Shown in pieces: positions 6,287 through 14,336 of a DNA stretch of 18,500 nt. The notes under the pieces were generated by a model. It did no database searches. It had not been told where the DNA came from and saw only the letters and a program-made list of their open reading frames with translations. The stretch lies in contig JAGHBD010000131.1 in assembly GCA_021161135.1 (NCBI GenBank), positions 1 to 18,500 on the forward strand, in the 5' to 3' direction. The stretch is from Thermoplasmata archaeon (GTDB lineage Archaea > Thermoplasmatota > E2 > UBA202 > JdFR-43). Every line of letters starts with the position of its first letter. The stretch's first letter is position 1. The translations under genes and the position numbers were made by a program.

Positions 6287-7915
6287 ATGTTGACAGGAAA
6301 AACCCCAATTTTAATATTGAAGGAAGGGACGGAAAGAGAAAGAGGTAGGGAAGCGCAGTACAACAACATAAGGGCAGCAATGGCGATAGCAGATGCAGTT
6401 CGCTCTACAATGGGGCCAAAGGGCATGGACAAGATGCTCGTTGACAGCATGGGCGACGTTGTCATAACAAATGATGGCGTAACAATCCTTAAGGAGATAG
6501 AGGTGGAACATCCAGCAGCAAAGATGATTGTGGAAGTGGCTAAAGCTCAAGATGAGGAGTGCGGCGACGGCACAACGACAGCCGTCGTTCTGGCTGGGGA
6601 GTTGCTGAAATACGCACAGGATTTAATTGAGCAGGACATTCATCCAACTGTAATAGCAGAAGGTTATAGGCTGGCAAGTAAGAAAGCATGTGAGGTGCTT
6701 GAGGAGATAGCGCTGGAAGTCAAGCCAGATGATGAGGAATTACTGAAGAGAATTGCAGAAACTTCAATGACAGGTAAGGTGGCTGGGGCAAACAAGGAAA
6801 TGCTTGCAGATATAGCTTACAGGGCAGTGAAGGCTGTTGCGGAGGAAGTAAATGGTCAGATGAGAGTCGATCTGGATAATATAAAGGTTGAGAAGAAACA
6901 GGGAGGAGCTGTGGAGGATACAGAGCTTATAAATGGAATTATACTTGATAAGGAGAGAGTTCATCCAGATATGCCTGTAGTGGTCAAGGATGCAAAGATT
7001 TTGCTCCTCAACGCTGCATTGGAAGTGAAGAAGACAGAGGTTGATGCCCAGATACGCATTACGGATCCAGAGCAGCTCCAGAAATTCCTTGATCAGGAAG
7101 AAAAGATGATCAGAGACATGGTTGATAAGATAAAGGCAGCGGGAGCAAATGTATTGATTTGCCAGAAGGGTATCGATGATTTGGCTCAGCATTATCTAGC
7201 GAAGGCAGGCATATTTGCAGTGAGGAGAGTAAAGAAATCAGATATGGAGAAACTGTCGAGAGCAACTGGCGCTTCCATCCTGACAGATTTGGATGAGATA
7301 AAGCCTGAAGACCTTGGCGAAGCAGGAAAAGTTGAGGAGAGAAAGATAGGCGATGACAAGATGGTATTCATAACAGAGTGCAAGAAGGCAAAGGCAGTGA
7401 GCATACTGGTGAGGGGCGGAACAGAGCATGTCGTTGATGAGATAGAGCGTGGCCTTCATGATGCTCTCAGTGTTATAGCTGTGGCTATTGAAGATGGCAA
7501 AATGATTACAGGCGGCGGCTCCTCTGCCATAGAAATTGCAATGGCATTGCGCGACTATGCGGCGACGGTTGGCGGCAGGGAGCAGCTTGCAATAGAGAAG
7601 TTTGCTGATGCTATCGAAGTTGTGCCACGTGCCCTTGCAACCAATGCAGGTATAGATCCAATAGACATTCTCATAAAGTTGCGCAAGGCTCATTCAGAAG
7701 GCAAGAAACACTATGGCGTTGATGTATTCAAGGGCGATGTGGCAGATATGAAGGAGCTGAATGTACTGGAGCCATTGAGGGTAGGAAAGCAGGCAATTAA
7801 GTCAGCAACAGAAGTGGCAATAATGATACTGCGTATCGATGACATCATTGCTGCAAGAGAGGTATCGAAGGGCAAGGGCAAGGAAGAAGGAGGCGCTGGC
7901 GAAGAAGAATTCTAA
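6287..7915 (+). CDS. Thermosome subunit (group II chaperonin)
   Basis: This 542-residue cytosolic ATP-dependent chaperonin assembles into a double ring with a built-in lid. The equatorial ATP site is complete: GPKGMDKML (43-51), [12 protein letters not shown] (61-72) and GDGTTT (93-98), with [17 protein letters not shown] in the second equatorial part. Intermediate and apical domains lie in the middle of the protein. The C-terminal tail is short and charged ([15 protein letters not shown]) instead of the GGM repeats seen in some archaeal subunits. The start is set by GGTGAT at 6276-6281 and by the family pattern in which [12 protein letters not shown] lies close to the N-terminus. The paralogue number (alpha or beta) cannot be told from one copy. 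Confidence 0.97.
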   Translation: MLTGKTPILILKEGTERERGREAQYNNIRAAMAIADAVRSTMGPKGMDKMLVDSMGDVVITNDGVTILKEIEVEHPAAKMIVEVAKAQDEECGDGTTTAVVLAGELLKYAQDLIEQDIHPTVIAEGYRLASKKACEVLEEIALEVKPDDEELLKRIAETSMTGKVAGANKEMLADIAYRAVKAVAEEVNGQMRVDLDNIKVEKKQGGAVEDTELINGIILDKERVHPDMPVVVKDAKILLLNAALEVKKTEVDAQIRITDPEQLQKFLDQEEKMIRDMVDKIKAAGANVLICQKGIDDLAQHYLAKAGIFAVRRVKKSDMEKLSRATGASILTDLDEIKPEDLGEAGKVEERKIGDDKMVFITECKKAKAVSILVRGGTEHVVDEIERGLHDALSVIAVAIEDGKMITGGGSSAIEIAMALRDYAATVGGREQLAIEKFADAIEVVPRALATNAGIDPIDILIKLRKAHSEGKKHYGVDVFKGDVADMKELNVLEPLRVGKQAIKSATEVAIMILRIDDIIAAREVSKGKGKEEGGAGEEEF

Positions 7916-7920
7916 GCCCT

Positions 7921-7960
7921 CTCTCCCCTTTTAAGTTTTTATATAACTTTTTCTTTTTTG
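7921..7960 (+). terminator. Pyrimidine/T-rich run after the thermosome gene
   Basis: Just after the thermosome stop come CCCTCTCTCCCCTTTT, TTTTT and TTCTTTTTT. T-runs of this kind terminate archaeal RNA polymerase without a hairpin. The stretch also contains the TATA box of the next gene. Confidence 0.4.
7936..7946 (+). promoter_or_regulatory. TATA box of the deoxyhypusine synthase gene
   Basis: TTTTTATATAA is centred about 24 bp before the ATG at 7965. No Shine-Dalgarno site lies between, so the message is probably leaderless. Confidence 0.6.
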
Positions 7961-7964
7961 CCTT

Positions 7965-8870
7965 ATGATTGTTGAAGATATTGATGTAAAATCCATGAGT
8001 GTGGATGAGCTTGTTAGGCAGTTTTATAAAGCAGGAGGTTTCACAGCAAAAAAACTTGGGGAGGCAGCTAACATAATCGAGGAAATGGTGAAAGATGATT
8101 ATTTCATTTTTCTGACATTTCCAGCATGTATAGTGGCGACGGGAACAAGAGGAGTAATAAAAGAATTGGTCAAAAGGAAAATTGTTCATGCAATAATAAC
8201 CACATGCGGAAGCTTGGATCATGATTTGGCAAGGGATTTTAAAGAATACTATCACGGCTCTTTCGATGCAGATGATGCAGAGCTGCATAAAAAAGGGATA
8301 AACAGACTGGGAAACATCTTTATTCCAAATGAAAGCTATGGAACCATTATCGAAGAAAAGATGAAAGAATTTTTTGGCGATATGGAAGGCAAATTTAGCA
8401 GCAAGGAAATAGCATGGGAAATAGGAAAAAAACTCAGTGAAAATTCCTTTTTATACTGGGCATGGAAGAATGAAGTGCCAGTTTATATTCCTGCTATTAC
8501 GGATGGCGCAGTAGGCTGGCAACTCTGGATGATGAGCCAGGAAAGGAAAATAGAAATAGATGTTTTTAAAGACGAGAGAGAAATTTCAGATATAATTTTC
8601 AGTAAAGAAAAGATAGGAGGGATAATAGTAGGAGGGGGAGTAGCAAAGCATCATCTCATATGGTGGGCACAGTTTCACGGAGGTTTAGATGCTGCCGTTT
8701 ATATTACCACCGCCGCCGAATGGGATGGCTCTCTTTCAGGAGCAAGAATGAAGGAAGCGATTTCATGGGGGAAGGTGAAGGAGAAGGCAAAGCATGTTAC
8801 AGTTGAAGGGGATGCGACCATCCTGCTTCCTATACTTGTGGCGAGTTTGATTGAAAGAACAGAAAGTTAA
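7965..8870 (+). CDS. dys: Deoxyhypusine synthase
   Basis: This 301-residue enzyme moves the aminobutyl group of spermidine, through NAD, to one lysine of translation factor aIF5A. That is the first step of hypusine formation. Family blocks are in order: FYKAGGFTAKKLGEAANI near the N-terminus, FPACIVATGTRGVIKELV, TTCGSLDHDLARDF, and the active-site loop GGGVAKHHLIWW, in which Lys228 matches the lysine that carries the enamine intermediate. TTAAEWDGSLSGAR and EAISWGK follow. The length is at the short end for the family. The gene stands alone with its own leaderless promoter, and aIF5A and polyamine genes are not in the window. Confidence 0.95.
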   Translation: MIVEDIDVKSMSVDELVRQFYKAGGFTAKKLGEAANIIEEMVKDDYFIFLTFPACIVATGTRGVIKELVKRKIVHAIITTCGSLDHDLARDFKEYYHGSFDADDAELHKKGINRLGNIFIPNESYGTIIEEKMKEFFGDMEGKFSSKEIAWEIGKKLSENSFLYWAWKNEVPVYIPAITDGAVGWQLWMMSQERKIEIDVFKDEREISDIIFSKEKIGGIIVGGGVAKHHLIWWAQFHGGLDAAVYITTAAEWDGSLSGARMKEAISWGKVKEKAKHVTVEGDATILLPILVASLIERTES

Positions 8871-8884
8871 ACCATTCGATGGTT
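8870..8884. repeat. Small inverted repeat after deoxyhypusine synthase
   Basis: AACCAT and ATGGTT pair around a TCG loop directly after the stop codon. It may be a weak RNA hairpin. No T-run follows, so it is not a convincing terminator and could be chance. Confidence 0.25.
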
Positions 8885-8895
8885 GTACGAGAGGC

Positions 8896-8903
8896 TTTAT
8901 AAA
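8896..8903 (+). promoter_or_regulatory. TATA box of the secreted-protein gene
   Basis: TTTATAAA is centred 24 bp before the ATG at 8924, which implies a leaderless message. Confidence 0.65.
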
Positions 8904-8923
8904 AGATGCGGGGATAAGAAAGC

Positions 8924-9970
8924 ATGAAATTCGTGACTCCCATCATACTCCTAATAGCTTTATTTATTCCATTATCAGGAGCCATAGACCTTGGAGATTT
9001 TAAATGGGAAGATGGGAAAATAACTGGCAGATACATGCCTGCTGGGCTGGAGGGGAAAATTTCCTGTTTTTCAGATGGAAGGCACATACTGGATGTAATT
9101 TATCAGAAGGATTCTATTGAGCTTTCCATTCAATATTTCGATGCCTTGCAGCAGATAATTGAAAAAAATCCATTTCTCAAAAAAGAGATAGAAGAATCCC
9201 TTTTGAACATAACTTTGAGTGGAGCTGCTTTTACTGTAGATTATGAAGGGTGTGTAATTGAATTGCATGACACGCCCACAAGATTTCTCAGGGTTATAGC
9301 AGATAAAATTGTCATAACAGATTTTTCATATAATGTTAGCAGAGTAAATGATAACATTATCAGACTCAACAAGGAAAATTTCAGCGCCACATTACTGAGC
9401 GAGCAGCCGATTGAATATAAAAATGGTAACATCACTGCATACGGCGAGATAATGCTGGTGAGCTTTTCCTTTGAGGAGGAGAAAAGAATAGAAGATGCTT
9501 TTAAAAACAAAACAATTGGCGGAGAAGTTACTATAGCTGCATATGATGAAAAGAAAGTGGATTGTATATCATATTTTGGAAATGTTAAAATAACTCCAGC
9601 AACACTCAAGAAAGGAAAAATCGTTCTGAATATAAAAGGAGATGAGAGGAGTGGCGGGAAAATAATCAAAATTAATCTTGGTAAAAATGTTTGTATTTCT
9701 GATGATTTCACAATTAAGTTTGATGGAATAAAGGTTGAGAAGGCAAGCAGCTTCGAAGACATTCTCAATCCAGATGATGATGGTATCCAGCCAGAATATT
9801 ACGTGCTTTCATCTGAGGAAGGGAAATTTATTCTTGTAACCATACCTCATTTCAGCGAACATCAACTCAGTATCGAATTTCTTGTGGAAAATATCTTTGT
9901 AAAGCTGGCTGCAATTGTCATGGGTCTCTTCGTAATAGTTTTTGCCACATTTTATATGTTTAAAAAGTAG
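8924..9970 (+). CDS. Membrane-anchored secreted protein of unknown function
   Basis: This 348-residue protein has a clear signal peptide (residues 1-20, ending LSGA) and one C-terminal membrane span (about 324-345) followed by only a few residues. Most of it should therefore sit outside the cell, held by its C-terminus. The outer part is rich in beta-strand-type sequence and has five N-glycosylation sequons (Asn95, 137, 152, 169, 195). The segment EYYVLSSEEGKFILVTIPHFSEHQLSIEF just before the anchor resembles the conserved pre-anchor module of many archaeal surface proteins. I do not recognise a named family. Four Cys residues could form disulfides. It stands alone between deoxyhypusine synthase and mre11. 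Confidence 0.7.
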   Translation: MKFVTPIILLIALFIPLSGAIDLGDFKWEDGKITGRYMPAGLEGKISCFSDGRHILDVIYQKDSIELSIQYFDALQQIIEKNPFLKKEIEESLLNITLSGAAFTVDYEGCVIELHDTPTRFLRVIADKIVITDFSYNVSRVNDNIIRLNKENFSATLLSEQPIEYKNGNITAYGEIMLVSFSFEEEKRIEDAFKNKTIGGEVTIAAYDEKKVDCISYFGNVKITPATLKKGKIVLNIKGDERSGGKIIKINLGKNVCISDDFTIKFDGIKVEKASSFEDILNPDDDGIQPEYYVLSSEEGKFILVTIPHFSEHQLSIEFLVENIFVKLAAIVMGLFVIVFATFYMFKK

Positions 9971-10008
9971 TGAAAGACATCTAAAAGTCCTCCTCATTTG
10001 CTATAGAA

Positions 10009-10019
10009 AATTTTTTAAA
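10009..10019 (+). terminator. T-run after the secreted-protein gene
   Basis: A six-T run follows an A-rich stretch about 40 bases after the stop codon, a plausible archaeal T-tract terminator before the mre11 promoter. Confidence 0.35.
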
Positions 10020-10039
10020 TGTTTGTGACCCATCGAAAG

Positions 10040-10047
10040 TTTATAAA
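10040..10047 (+). promoter_or_regulatory. TATA box of the mre11-rad50 operon
   Basis: TTTATAAA is centred 25 bp before the ATG at 10069. This decides the start in favour of 10069 over the in-frame TTG at 10066 and implies a leaderless message. Confidence 0.65.
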
Positions 10048-10068
10048 GGGCTAAACATATCAGATTTG

Positions 10069-11181
10069 ATGCGAATTCTTCATGTGGCAGATACCCACAT
10101 TGGGTATTCAGCATATCACAAAATTGCTCCAAATGGCATTAACCAGCGGGAGATGGATGTTTATAATTCTTTCGAGCAGTTTATTGACTATGCCATAAAA
10201 ACAAAACCAGATTTGATAGTTCATGCTGGCGATTTATTTGACAGCGTGCGCCCGAGCAACAGAGCCATATCATTCGTTTTAACCCATCTTCTTCGCCTTT
10301 CTGAGGAGGATATTCCCTTTGTTGTTATTTCAGGTAATCATGAGACACCAAAACTTCGTGAAACAGGAAGCGTCATGAGAATTTTCGAGCATTTAAAAAA
10401 TGTTTACCCTGTTTATAAGGGAAAACTCGAGGAGATAGAGATTCAGAATGCTATCATACATGCAATCCCTCACTGTCATTCAACAGATGAGCTAAAGAAA
10501 AATATTGAAATGGCTCAGCCAAAAGAGAGATATATAAATATTCTGTTGCTTCACGCTGGTATAGTAGGTATAAAGGAATTTAATTATACGAGGGGCGATT
10601 TCAACGAACAAATAATACCTGCCGGCTATCTTTCGCCTTATTTTGATTACATAGCTTTGGGACATTACCATAAAGCAACGAAAGTAACAGAAAACGCCTA
10701 TTATGCTGGTTCAACGGAACATTTTTCTTTTAAAGAAGCGGGAGAAGAAAAGGGATTCTATGAAATTGTTTTCTCTGGCAGCTTTAAAAGCAGTTTTATT
10801 CCGCTGAAAGTGAGAGGGATGATTGACCTCGGCTCCATTGATTGCATCAACTTATCTGCTGAAGAAATAGAAGAAGAAATAAAGAGAAGATTCGAAGAAA
10901 ATGATATCGAAGGTAAAATAATAAGAATAAGGTTATCGAAAATAGATAGAGGAAAATATAAAGCATTGATGTGGGAGAAAATAAAAAAAGCCTCTTCACC
11001 CGCCCTACATCTCGAAATTGATTATGAGTTTTACGAAATTGAACAGGAATTGATGGGAAAAAGCAAAATTGGAAGCCTTGTTGATGAATGGAATGAATTT
11101 ATTGCAAAAGTTCCAATAGGAGAAAACAGAGAAGAAATTAAGGAGCTTGCTATCAAATATCTATCAGAGGTGAGTAAATGA
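10069..11181 (+). CDS. mre11: DNA double-strand break repair nuclease Mre11
   Basis: This 370-residue Mn-dependent exo/endonuclease is a partner of Rad50 in end resection. Phosphoesterase metal ligands are in the usual order: Asp8 and His10 (ADTHIGY), Asp55 (HAGDLFDSVRPS), Asn90-His91 (SGNHE), His162 (LLHAGI), and His199/His201 (LGHYH). A capping region follows (about 240-320). The C-terminal part (EIEEEIKRRFEE, LVDEWNEFI) probably contributes the helices that bind the base of the Rad50 coiled coil. Its TGA overlaps the rad50 ATG, and GAGGTGA at 11167-11173 drives coupled translation. The N-terminal sequence MRILHVADTHIGYSAY is typical of archaeal Mre11. Confidence 0.96.
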   Translation: MRILHVADTHIGYSAYHKIAPNGINQREMDVYNSFEQFIDYAIKTKPDLIVHAGDLFDSVRPSNRAISFVLTHLLRLSEEDIPFVVISGNHETPKLRETGSVMRIFEHLKNVYPVYKGKLEEIEIQNAIIHAIPHCHSTDELKKNIEMAQPKERYINILLLHAGIVGIKEFNYTRGDFNEQIIPAGYLSPYFDYIALGHYHKATKVTENAYYAGSTEHFSFKEAGEEKGFYEIVFSGSFKSSFIPLKVRGMIDLGSIDCINLSAEEIEEEIKRRFEENDIEGKIIRIRLSKIDRGKYKALMWEKIKKASSPALHLEIDYEFYEIEQELMGKSKIGSLVDEWNEFIAKVPIGENREEIKELAIKYLSEVSK

Positions 11182-12863
11182 GGCTCATATCGCTTGAGAT
11201 GCACAATTTCAGAAAATTCAAAGATGCAGAAATAAAATTTCCAGAGGGGATCATAGGGCTTGTTGGCAACAACGGAGCTGGAAAATCAACAATAATCGAA
11301 GCCATTGGATGGGCTCTTTATGGCAACAGGGCGGCGAGAACCTCGAGAGATGAAATAAAAAGGCAAGGGGCAGCGAGGAGTGATGATTGCTGGGTAAAAC
11401 TTGTTTTTGAATTGGGAGGAAACACATATGAGGTTTTTCGCATAATAAGTGGAAAATCCACAGATGCAAGAGTAAAGGTTAATGGACTCATTACCGCCTC
11501 CTCCACACAAGCTGTAACCCAGTTTCTCGAAAAAAAATTGGGGATGGATTATGACTCCTTTTACACATCCATTGTGGCGAAGCAACAGGAATTAAATGCT
11601 CTTTCGGATAAATCCCCTGCTGAAAGAAAAAAGAGCATGTTAAAAATGCTCAAAATAGATTTGTTGGAAGAAGCGATAAAGAGGGTTAGAGAGGACAGAA
11701 GAAATAAGGAAAAAATCCTTGAATATATGAAAAAGAGTTTGAAAGATATTGAAGAGTTAGAGAGGGAGAGGGAAAACAAAAAGAAAGATCTGGAAGAATA
11801 CCAGTTTAGGAAGGATGAAAAGGAAAAGAGAGTTGCTGAATTGGAGAAAAAATTAAGAGAAATGGAGGAAAGAAGGAGGAGGGAGAAAGAGAAAGCAGTA
11901 AAATTCAACGAATTGGAAAAAAGACGGAAATTGCTTGAGGAAAGAAAAAATATGAAGGAAACGTTACTGATGCAAAAAACCGAGGAAAAACAACGACTCA
12001 TGGAGAAGTCCAGCGAATATGAGAAGTTAAGAAGTGCAGTAATTCAATACGACAAAGTGAGCAAAAAAAAGGAGGAGATGGAGAGCGATAGAAAGAGATA
12101 TTACGAAAGAGAGAATTTGATGAGAGAAATATCTATTCTCCAGAAAGAAATGGAAAAAATAGAAAAAGAAATAGTGGAGCTAAATAAAAAATTGGCAGAG
12201 GAAGAAAAATATAGGAAAGATTTTGAGAGCATCAAGGCTGAAATTGAAAAAATAGATGGGGAGATAGGAGAAATAGAGAACAAACTTCGGGAGGAAATGG
12301 CAGAGAAAAAGGCAATAATCAGCAAAATGGAAGAAATAAGTAAAAAGATAGAAAATATACGAAGGCTTGGTCCCGAAAGCAACTGTCCCACATGTGGAAG
12401 ACCTTTGAAAGAAAAATATGAGGAAATAATCAAAAACTTTAATATTGAATTTGAGGAACAAACAAAAAGGAAGCAAATAATAGAAGAAAACATGCAAAAG
12501 CTGAAAGAAAAAAGAGAGGAGTTGAGAAATAAGAAAGAAAAATTTGTGCAAGAGATGGAGAAGTTGGAGAAAATTTTGCTCGAGTATCGAGTGATTAAAG
12601 GGAGAATTGAAAATTTCATGAGGGAAAGGAAGGAAAAAGAAGGTAGAATGGAAGAGGTGAAGATAAAAATACAGGAAATGGGAGAAATAAAATTCAATGA
12701 AGATGAATATGAGAGGGTGACAGAAGAATTTCGCCGCCTACGTAGCTTATATGAGAAGGCAATTGTTATTGAGAACGAGATAAGGAGAATACCCAAAGTT
12801 GAAGAAGAATTAAAAGCAATTAAAGAGGAAATCGAATTCATTGTGAAGGAAATAGGAGAGTGA
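11178..12863 (+). CDS. rad50: Rad50 ATPase, N-terminal part with zinc hook; stopped by in-frame TGA
   Basis: The first 561 residues of Rad50 are encoded here. The N-terminal ABC half has the Walker A motif GNNGAGKST (about 30-38) and the Q-loop region VAKQQELNAL. A long Lys/Glu coiled coil follows (about 165-400), then the zinc hook CPTCGRPL (Cys403, Cys406) and the start of the returning coil. The frame stops at TGA 12861-12863 (codon 562), but the same frame continues at once as LKEIELLDFDMKRYEE, with heptad character unchanged. Alone, this half lacks the signature motif, Walker B and D-loop and could not hydrolyse ATP. A sequencing error, a recent nonsense mutation, readthrough or a true split are all possible. 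GAGGTGA lies four bases before the ATG. Confidence 0.9.
   Translation: MRLISLEMHNFRKFKDAEIKFPEGIIGLVGNNGAGKSTIIEAIGWALYGNRAARTSRDEIKRQGAARSDDCWVKLVFELGGNTYEVFRIISGKSTDARVKVNGLITASSTQAVTQFLEKKLGMDYDSFYTSIVAKQQELNALSDKSPAERKKSMLKMLKIDLLEEAIKRVREDRRNKEKILEYMKKSLKDIEELERERENKKKDLEEYQFRKDEKEKRVAELEKKLREMEERRRREKEKAVKFNELEKRRKLLEERKNMKETLLMQKTEEKQRLMEKSSEYEKLRSAVIQYDKVSKKKEEMESDRKRYYERENLMREISILQKEMEKIEKEIVELNKKLAEEEKYRKDFESIKAEIEKIDGEIGEIENKLREEMAEKKAIISKMEEISKKIENIRRLGPESNCPTCGRPLKEKYEEIIKNFNIEFEEQTKRKQIIEENMQKLKEKREELRNKKEKFVQEMEKLEKILLEYRVIKGRIENFMRERKEKEGRMEEVKIKIQEMGEIKFNEDEYERVTEEFRRLRSLYEKAIVIENEIRRIPKVEEELKAIKEEIEFIVKEIGE
12861..12863 (+). other. In-frame TGA interrupting rad50
   Basis: This is a single TGA followed by C, in the same frame as both halves of rad50. 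Several other genes here end in TGA (467, 946, 1488, 2678, 11181, 15260), so TGA is an ordinary stop codon in this organism and general reassignment is excluded. Confidence 0.85.
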
Positions 12864-13580
12864 CTCAAAGAAATTGAATTGCTGGATTTTGATATGAAAA
12901 GATATGAAGAGATAGAGAAAGAATATGAGGATATCAGAAAGGAATTTCATGCAACAAGAGAAGAGCTGATAAAATTGAAAGGTGAGATCGAATTTATGCA
13001 AAAAGATATAGAGAGAATTTCGGAAGAAATAGAAGAGCAGAAAAAACAAAGGGAAGAGATAAAGAGACTGAAAAAAGAGATTGCCAATCTTGAACTGCTT
13101 GCTGGAGATAGAGATACAGGCCTCTTAAATCAGTTTAAAAATTATTTAATTTCAAAAATTGGTCCTTTGCTCTCTCACTACGCATCTCATTTCTTTTCAA
13201 CATTTACCAATGGAAAATATAAGGATATCGAGATAGATGAGAACTACAATATATGGATTTATGACAGAGGTGAGAAATTCGAGCTCGATAGATTTTCTGG
13301 TGGTGAAAAGGATCTGGCAAATCTTTCCCTCCGCCTCGCCATATCGCAATTGATAGCCCAGAGAGCAGATGTAGCCCTTAATTTTATTGCTCTCGATGAG
13401 ATATTTGGTTCTCAGGATAGAGAAAGGAGAAAAAACGTGCTCAATGCCCTTGCCGAGTTAAAAAAACAATTTAAACAAATTTTGCTTATCACTCACATTG
13501 AAGAAATAAAGGATTCGATGGAACATATCCTAAAAGTTTATGAGGATGAAGAGGGTATATCTCATGTAAAGATAGAATAG
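12864..13580 (+). CDS. rad50: Rad50 ATPase, C-terminal part after the in-frame TGA
   Basis: The same frame continues for 238 codons. The rest of the returning coiled coil runs about 70 residues. The C-terminal ABC half then follows, with the signature FSGGEKDLANLSLRLA (about residues 706-721 counted from the N-terminal start), Walker B plus D-loop FIALDEIFGSQD, and the His switch region LLITHIEEI. Counting through the TGA, the protein is 800 codons. The two arms flanking the hook are about equally long (roughly 235 residues each), so nothing is missing except the one codon. If it is made separately, the first candidates are TTG at 12879 or ATG at 12894. The AGGAGAG at 12854-12860 is rather far from both. 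The last base of the stop codon is also the first base of tRNA-Ala. Confidence 0.85.
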   Translation, partial: LKEIELLDFDMKRYEEIEKEYEDIRKEFHATREELIKLKGEIEFMQKDIERISEEIEEQKKQREEIKRLKKEIANLELLAGDRDTGLLNQFKNYLISKIGPLLSHYASHFFSTFTNGKYKDIEIDENYNIWIYDRGEKFELDRFSGGEKDLANLSLRLAISQLIAQRADVALNFIALDEIFGSQDRERRKNVLNALAELKKQFKQILLITHIEEIKDSMEHILKVYEDEEGISHVKIE

Positions 13581-13651
13581 GGCCGGTAGATCAGGGGAAG
13601 ATCGCTGCCTTCGCAAGGCAGAGGTCGCGGGTTCAAATCCCGCCCGGTCCA
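13580..13651 (+). tRNA. tRNA-Ala (anticodon CGC)
   Basis: This is a complete 72-base cloverleaf. The acceptor GGGCCGG pairs with CCGGTCC and includes the G3-U70 pair that marks alanine tRNAs. The D stem is GATC/GATC. The anticodon stem CTGCC/GGCAG carries the loop TTCGCAA, and the T stem GCGGG/CCCGC carries the TTCAAAT loop. The discriminator is A73. The CCA end is not encoded and there is no intron. It reads GCG codons. Its first base is the last base of the rad50 TAG stop. A TATA-like GTATAT at 13555-13560 or TAAAAGTTTA at 13531-13540, both inside rad50, could be its promoter. Otherwise it is cut from the mre11-rad50 transcript. Confidence 0.96.
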
Positions 13652-13676
13652 TAATTAATCTTGAAAACAGATTCAA

Positions 13677-14192
13677 TCATTCACAAATCTTCCCGTTTAT
13701 TACAATATTTTTTATTACGGCTTCTACTCTTTCTATGGCTGTCATTGCCTTCTCTACTTTCATTTTATCATCTGGGTCCATGGTTTTATCAGATAGCAAC
13801 CTCAAATAACCCTTCGCTATAGCTATTGGATTAAAAAAGTGATGAGCTATATCTTCCCGAAATGCCTTAACCCTTTCATATGTTATGTCAAGAACTTTTT
13901 TTATCTTGATTATTTCCTCCATATCCCTTACAACACCAAAAAAGAATTTTAACTCATTTTCATCAAAAATCGGATAAAGCACAATTTCTTTGTTGCCGCT
14001 CCTCAATTTTGTTCTGTTATGCCTCAATGTTTTCCTCAACTCTCTTTTGAGCTTATACACCTCTCTTGCTTTGCTATTGGCAAATATTATCTCTCCTCTC
14101 CTGTCAAGTATGAAAACACCCTCATCACTGCTCATTGAACGCAAATTTTGCTTGGGGTTGTTCATTTTTTCAAACAGGAGCATTTCTTTCAT
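13677..14192 (-). CDS. PAS plus histidine-kinase H-box protein lacking an ATPase domain
   Basis: This is a 171-residue soluble protein. Residues 22-95 form a short PAS-type sensor domain (DEGVFILDRRGEIIFANSKAREVY at 23-46, then a beta-rich end with FFFGVVRDMEE). Residues 100-165 resemble the dimerisation/phosphoacceptor domain of histidine kinases, with H-box REDIAHHFFNPIAIAKGYL (112-130) and candidate phospho-His 117 or 118, followed by a second helix. The sequence ends there: no N, G1 or G2 box is present and no frame continues into one, so it cannot phosphorylate itself. It could be a phosphotransfer or dimerising partner, or a truncated kinase. The frame is open to 14288, but MKEMLLFEKM at 14192 is the likely start, downstream of ATATATAT at 14217-14224. 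It is divergent from carbamate kinase. Confidence 0.7.
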   Translation of the reverse strand: MKEMLLFEKMNNPKQNLRSMSSDEGVFILDRRGEIIFANSKAREVYKLKRELRKTLRHNRTKLRSGNKEIVLYPIFDENELKFFFGVVRDMEEIIKIKKVLDITYERVKAFREDIAHHFFNPIAIAKGYLRLLSDKTMDPDDKMKVEKAMTAIERVEAVIKNIVINGKICE

Positions 14193-14216
14193 GTTCCAAC
14201 AATATATTAAAAAACC

Positions 14217-14224
14217 ATATATAT
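14217..14224 (-). promoter_or_regulatory. Probable TATA box of the PAS/H-box gene
   Basis: ATATATAT is centred about 28 bp before the chosen ATG at 14192. Another AT-rich stretch (14201-14212) is too close to the start to serve. Confidence 0.4.
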
Positions 14225-14309
14225 TGCTAATTTTGGACAAAATTGTTCTGCCAAGACAAATTTTATATACTGATGGAATTATCCACAAATTAAAGATAAA
14301 CTTAGTATA

Positions 14310-14320
14310 TTTTTATATAT
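14310..14320 (+). promoter_or_regulatory. TATA box of the carbamate kinase gene
   Basis: TTTTTATATAT is centred about 23 bp before the ATG at 14337, which implies a leaderless message. Confidence 0.6.
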
Positions 14321-14336
14321 CAGAGATATTACCTTT

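Noticed and set aside
12861..12863. Selenocysteine or reassigned TGA in rad50
   Set aside because: Several genes in the window end at TGA, so it is a normal stop. The site is in a coiled coil with no redox role, and selenocysteine use in archaea is known only from a few other lineages.
12101..12868. Long open frame (255 codons) antisense to the rad50 coiled coil
   Set aside because: It is a Ser/Phe/Ile-rich shadow caused by the Lys/Glu-rich coil on the plus strand, with no promoter or ribosome-binding site.
14193..14288. Longer N-terminus of the PAS/H-box protein (start at 14288)
   Set aside because: The extra 32 residues are Cys/Ile/Trp-rich and overlap the promoter region of carbamate kinase. 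The PAS start and a TATA-like run favour 14192.
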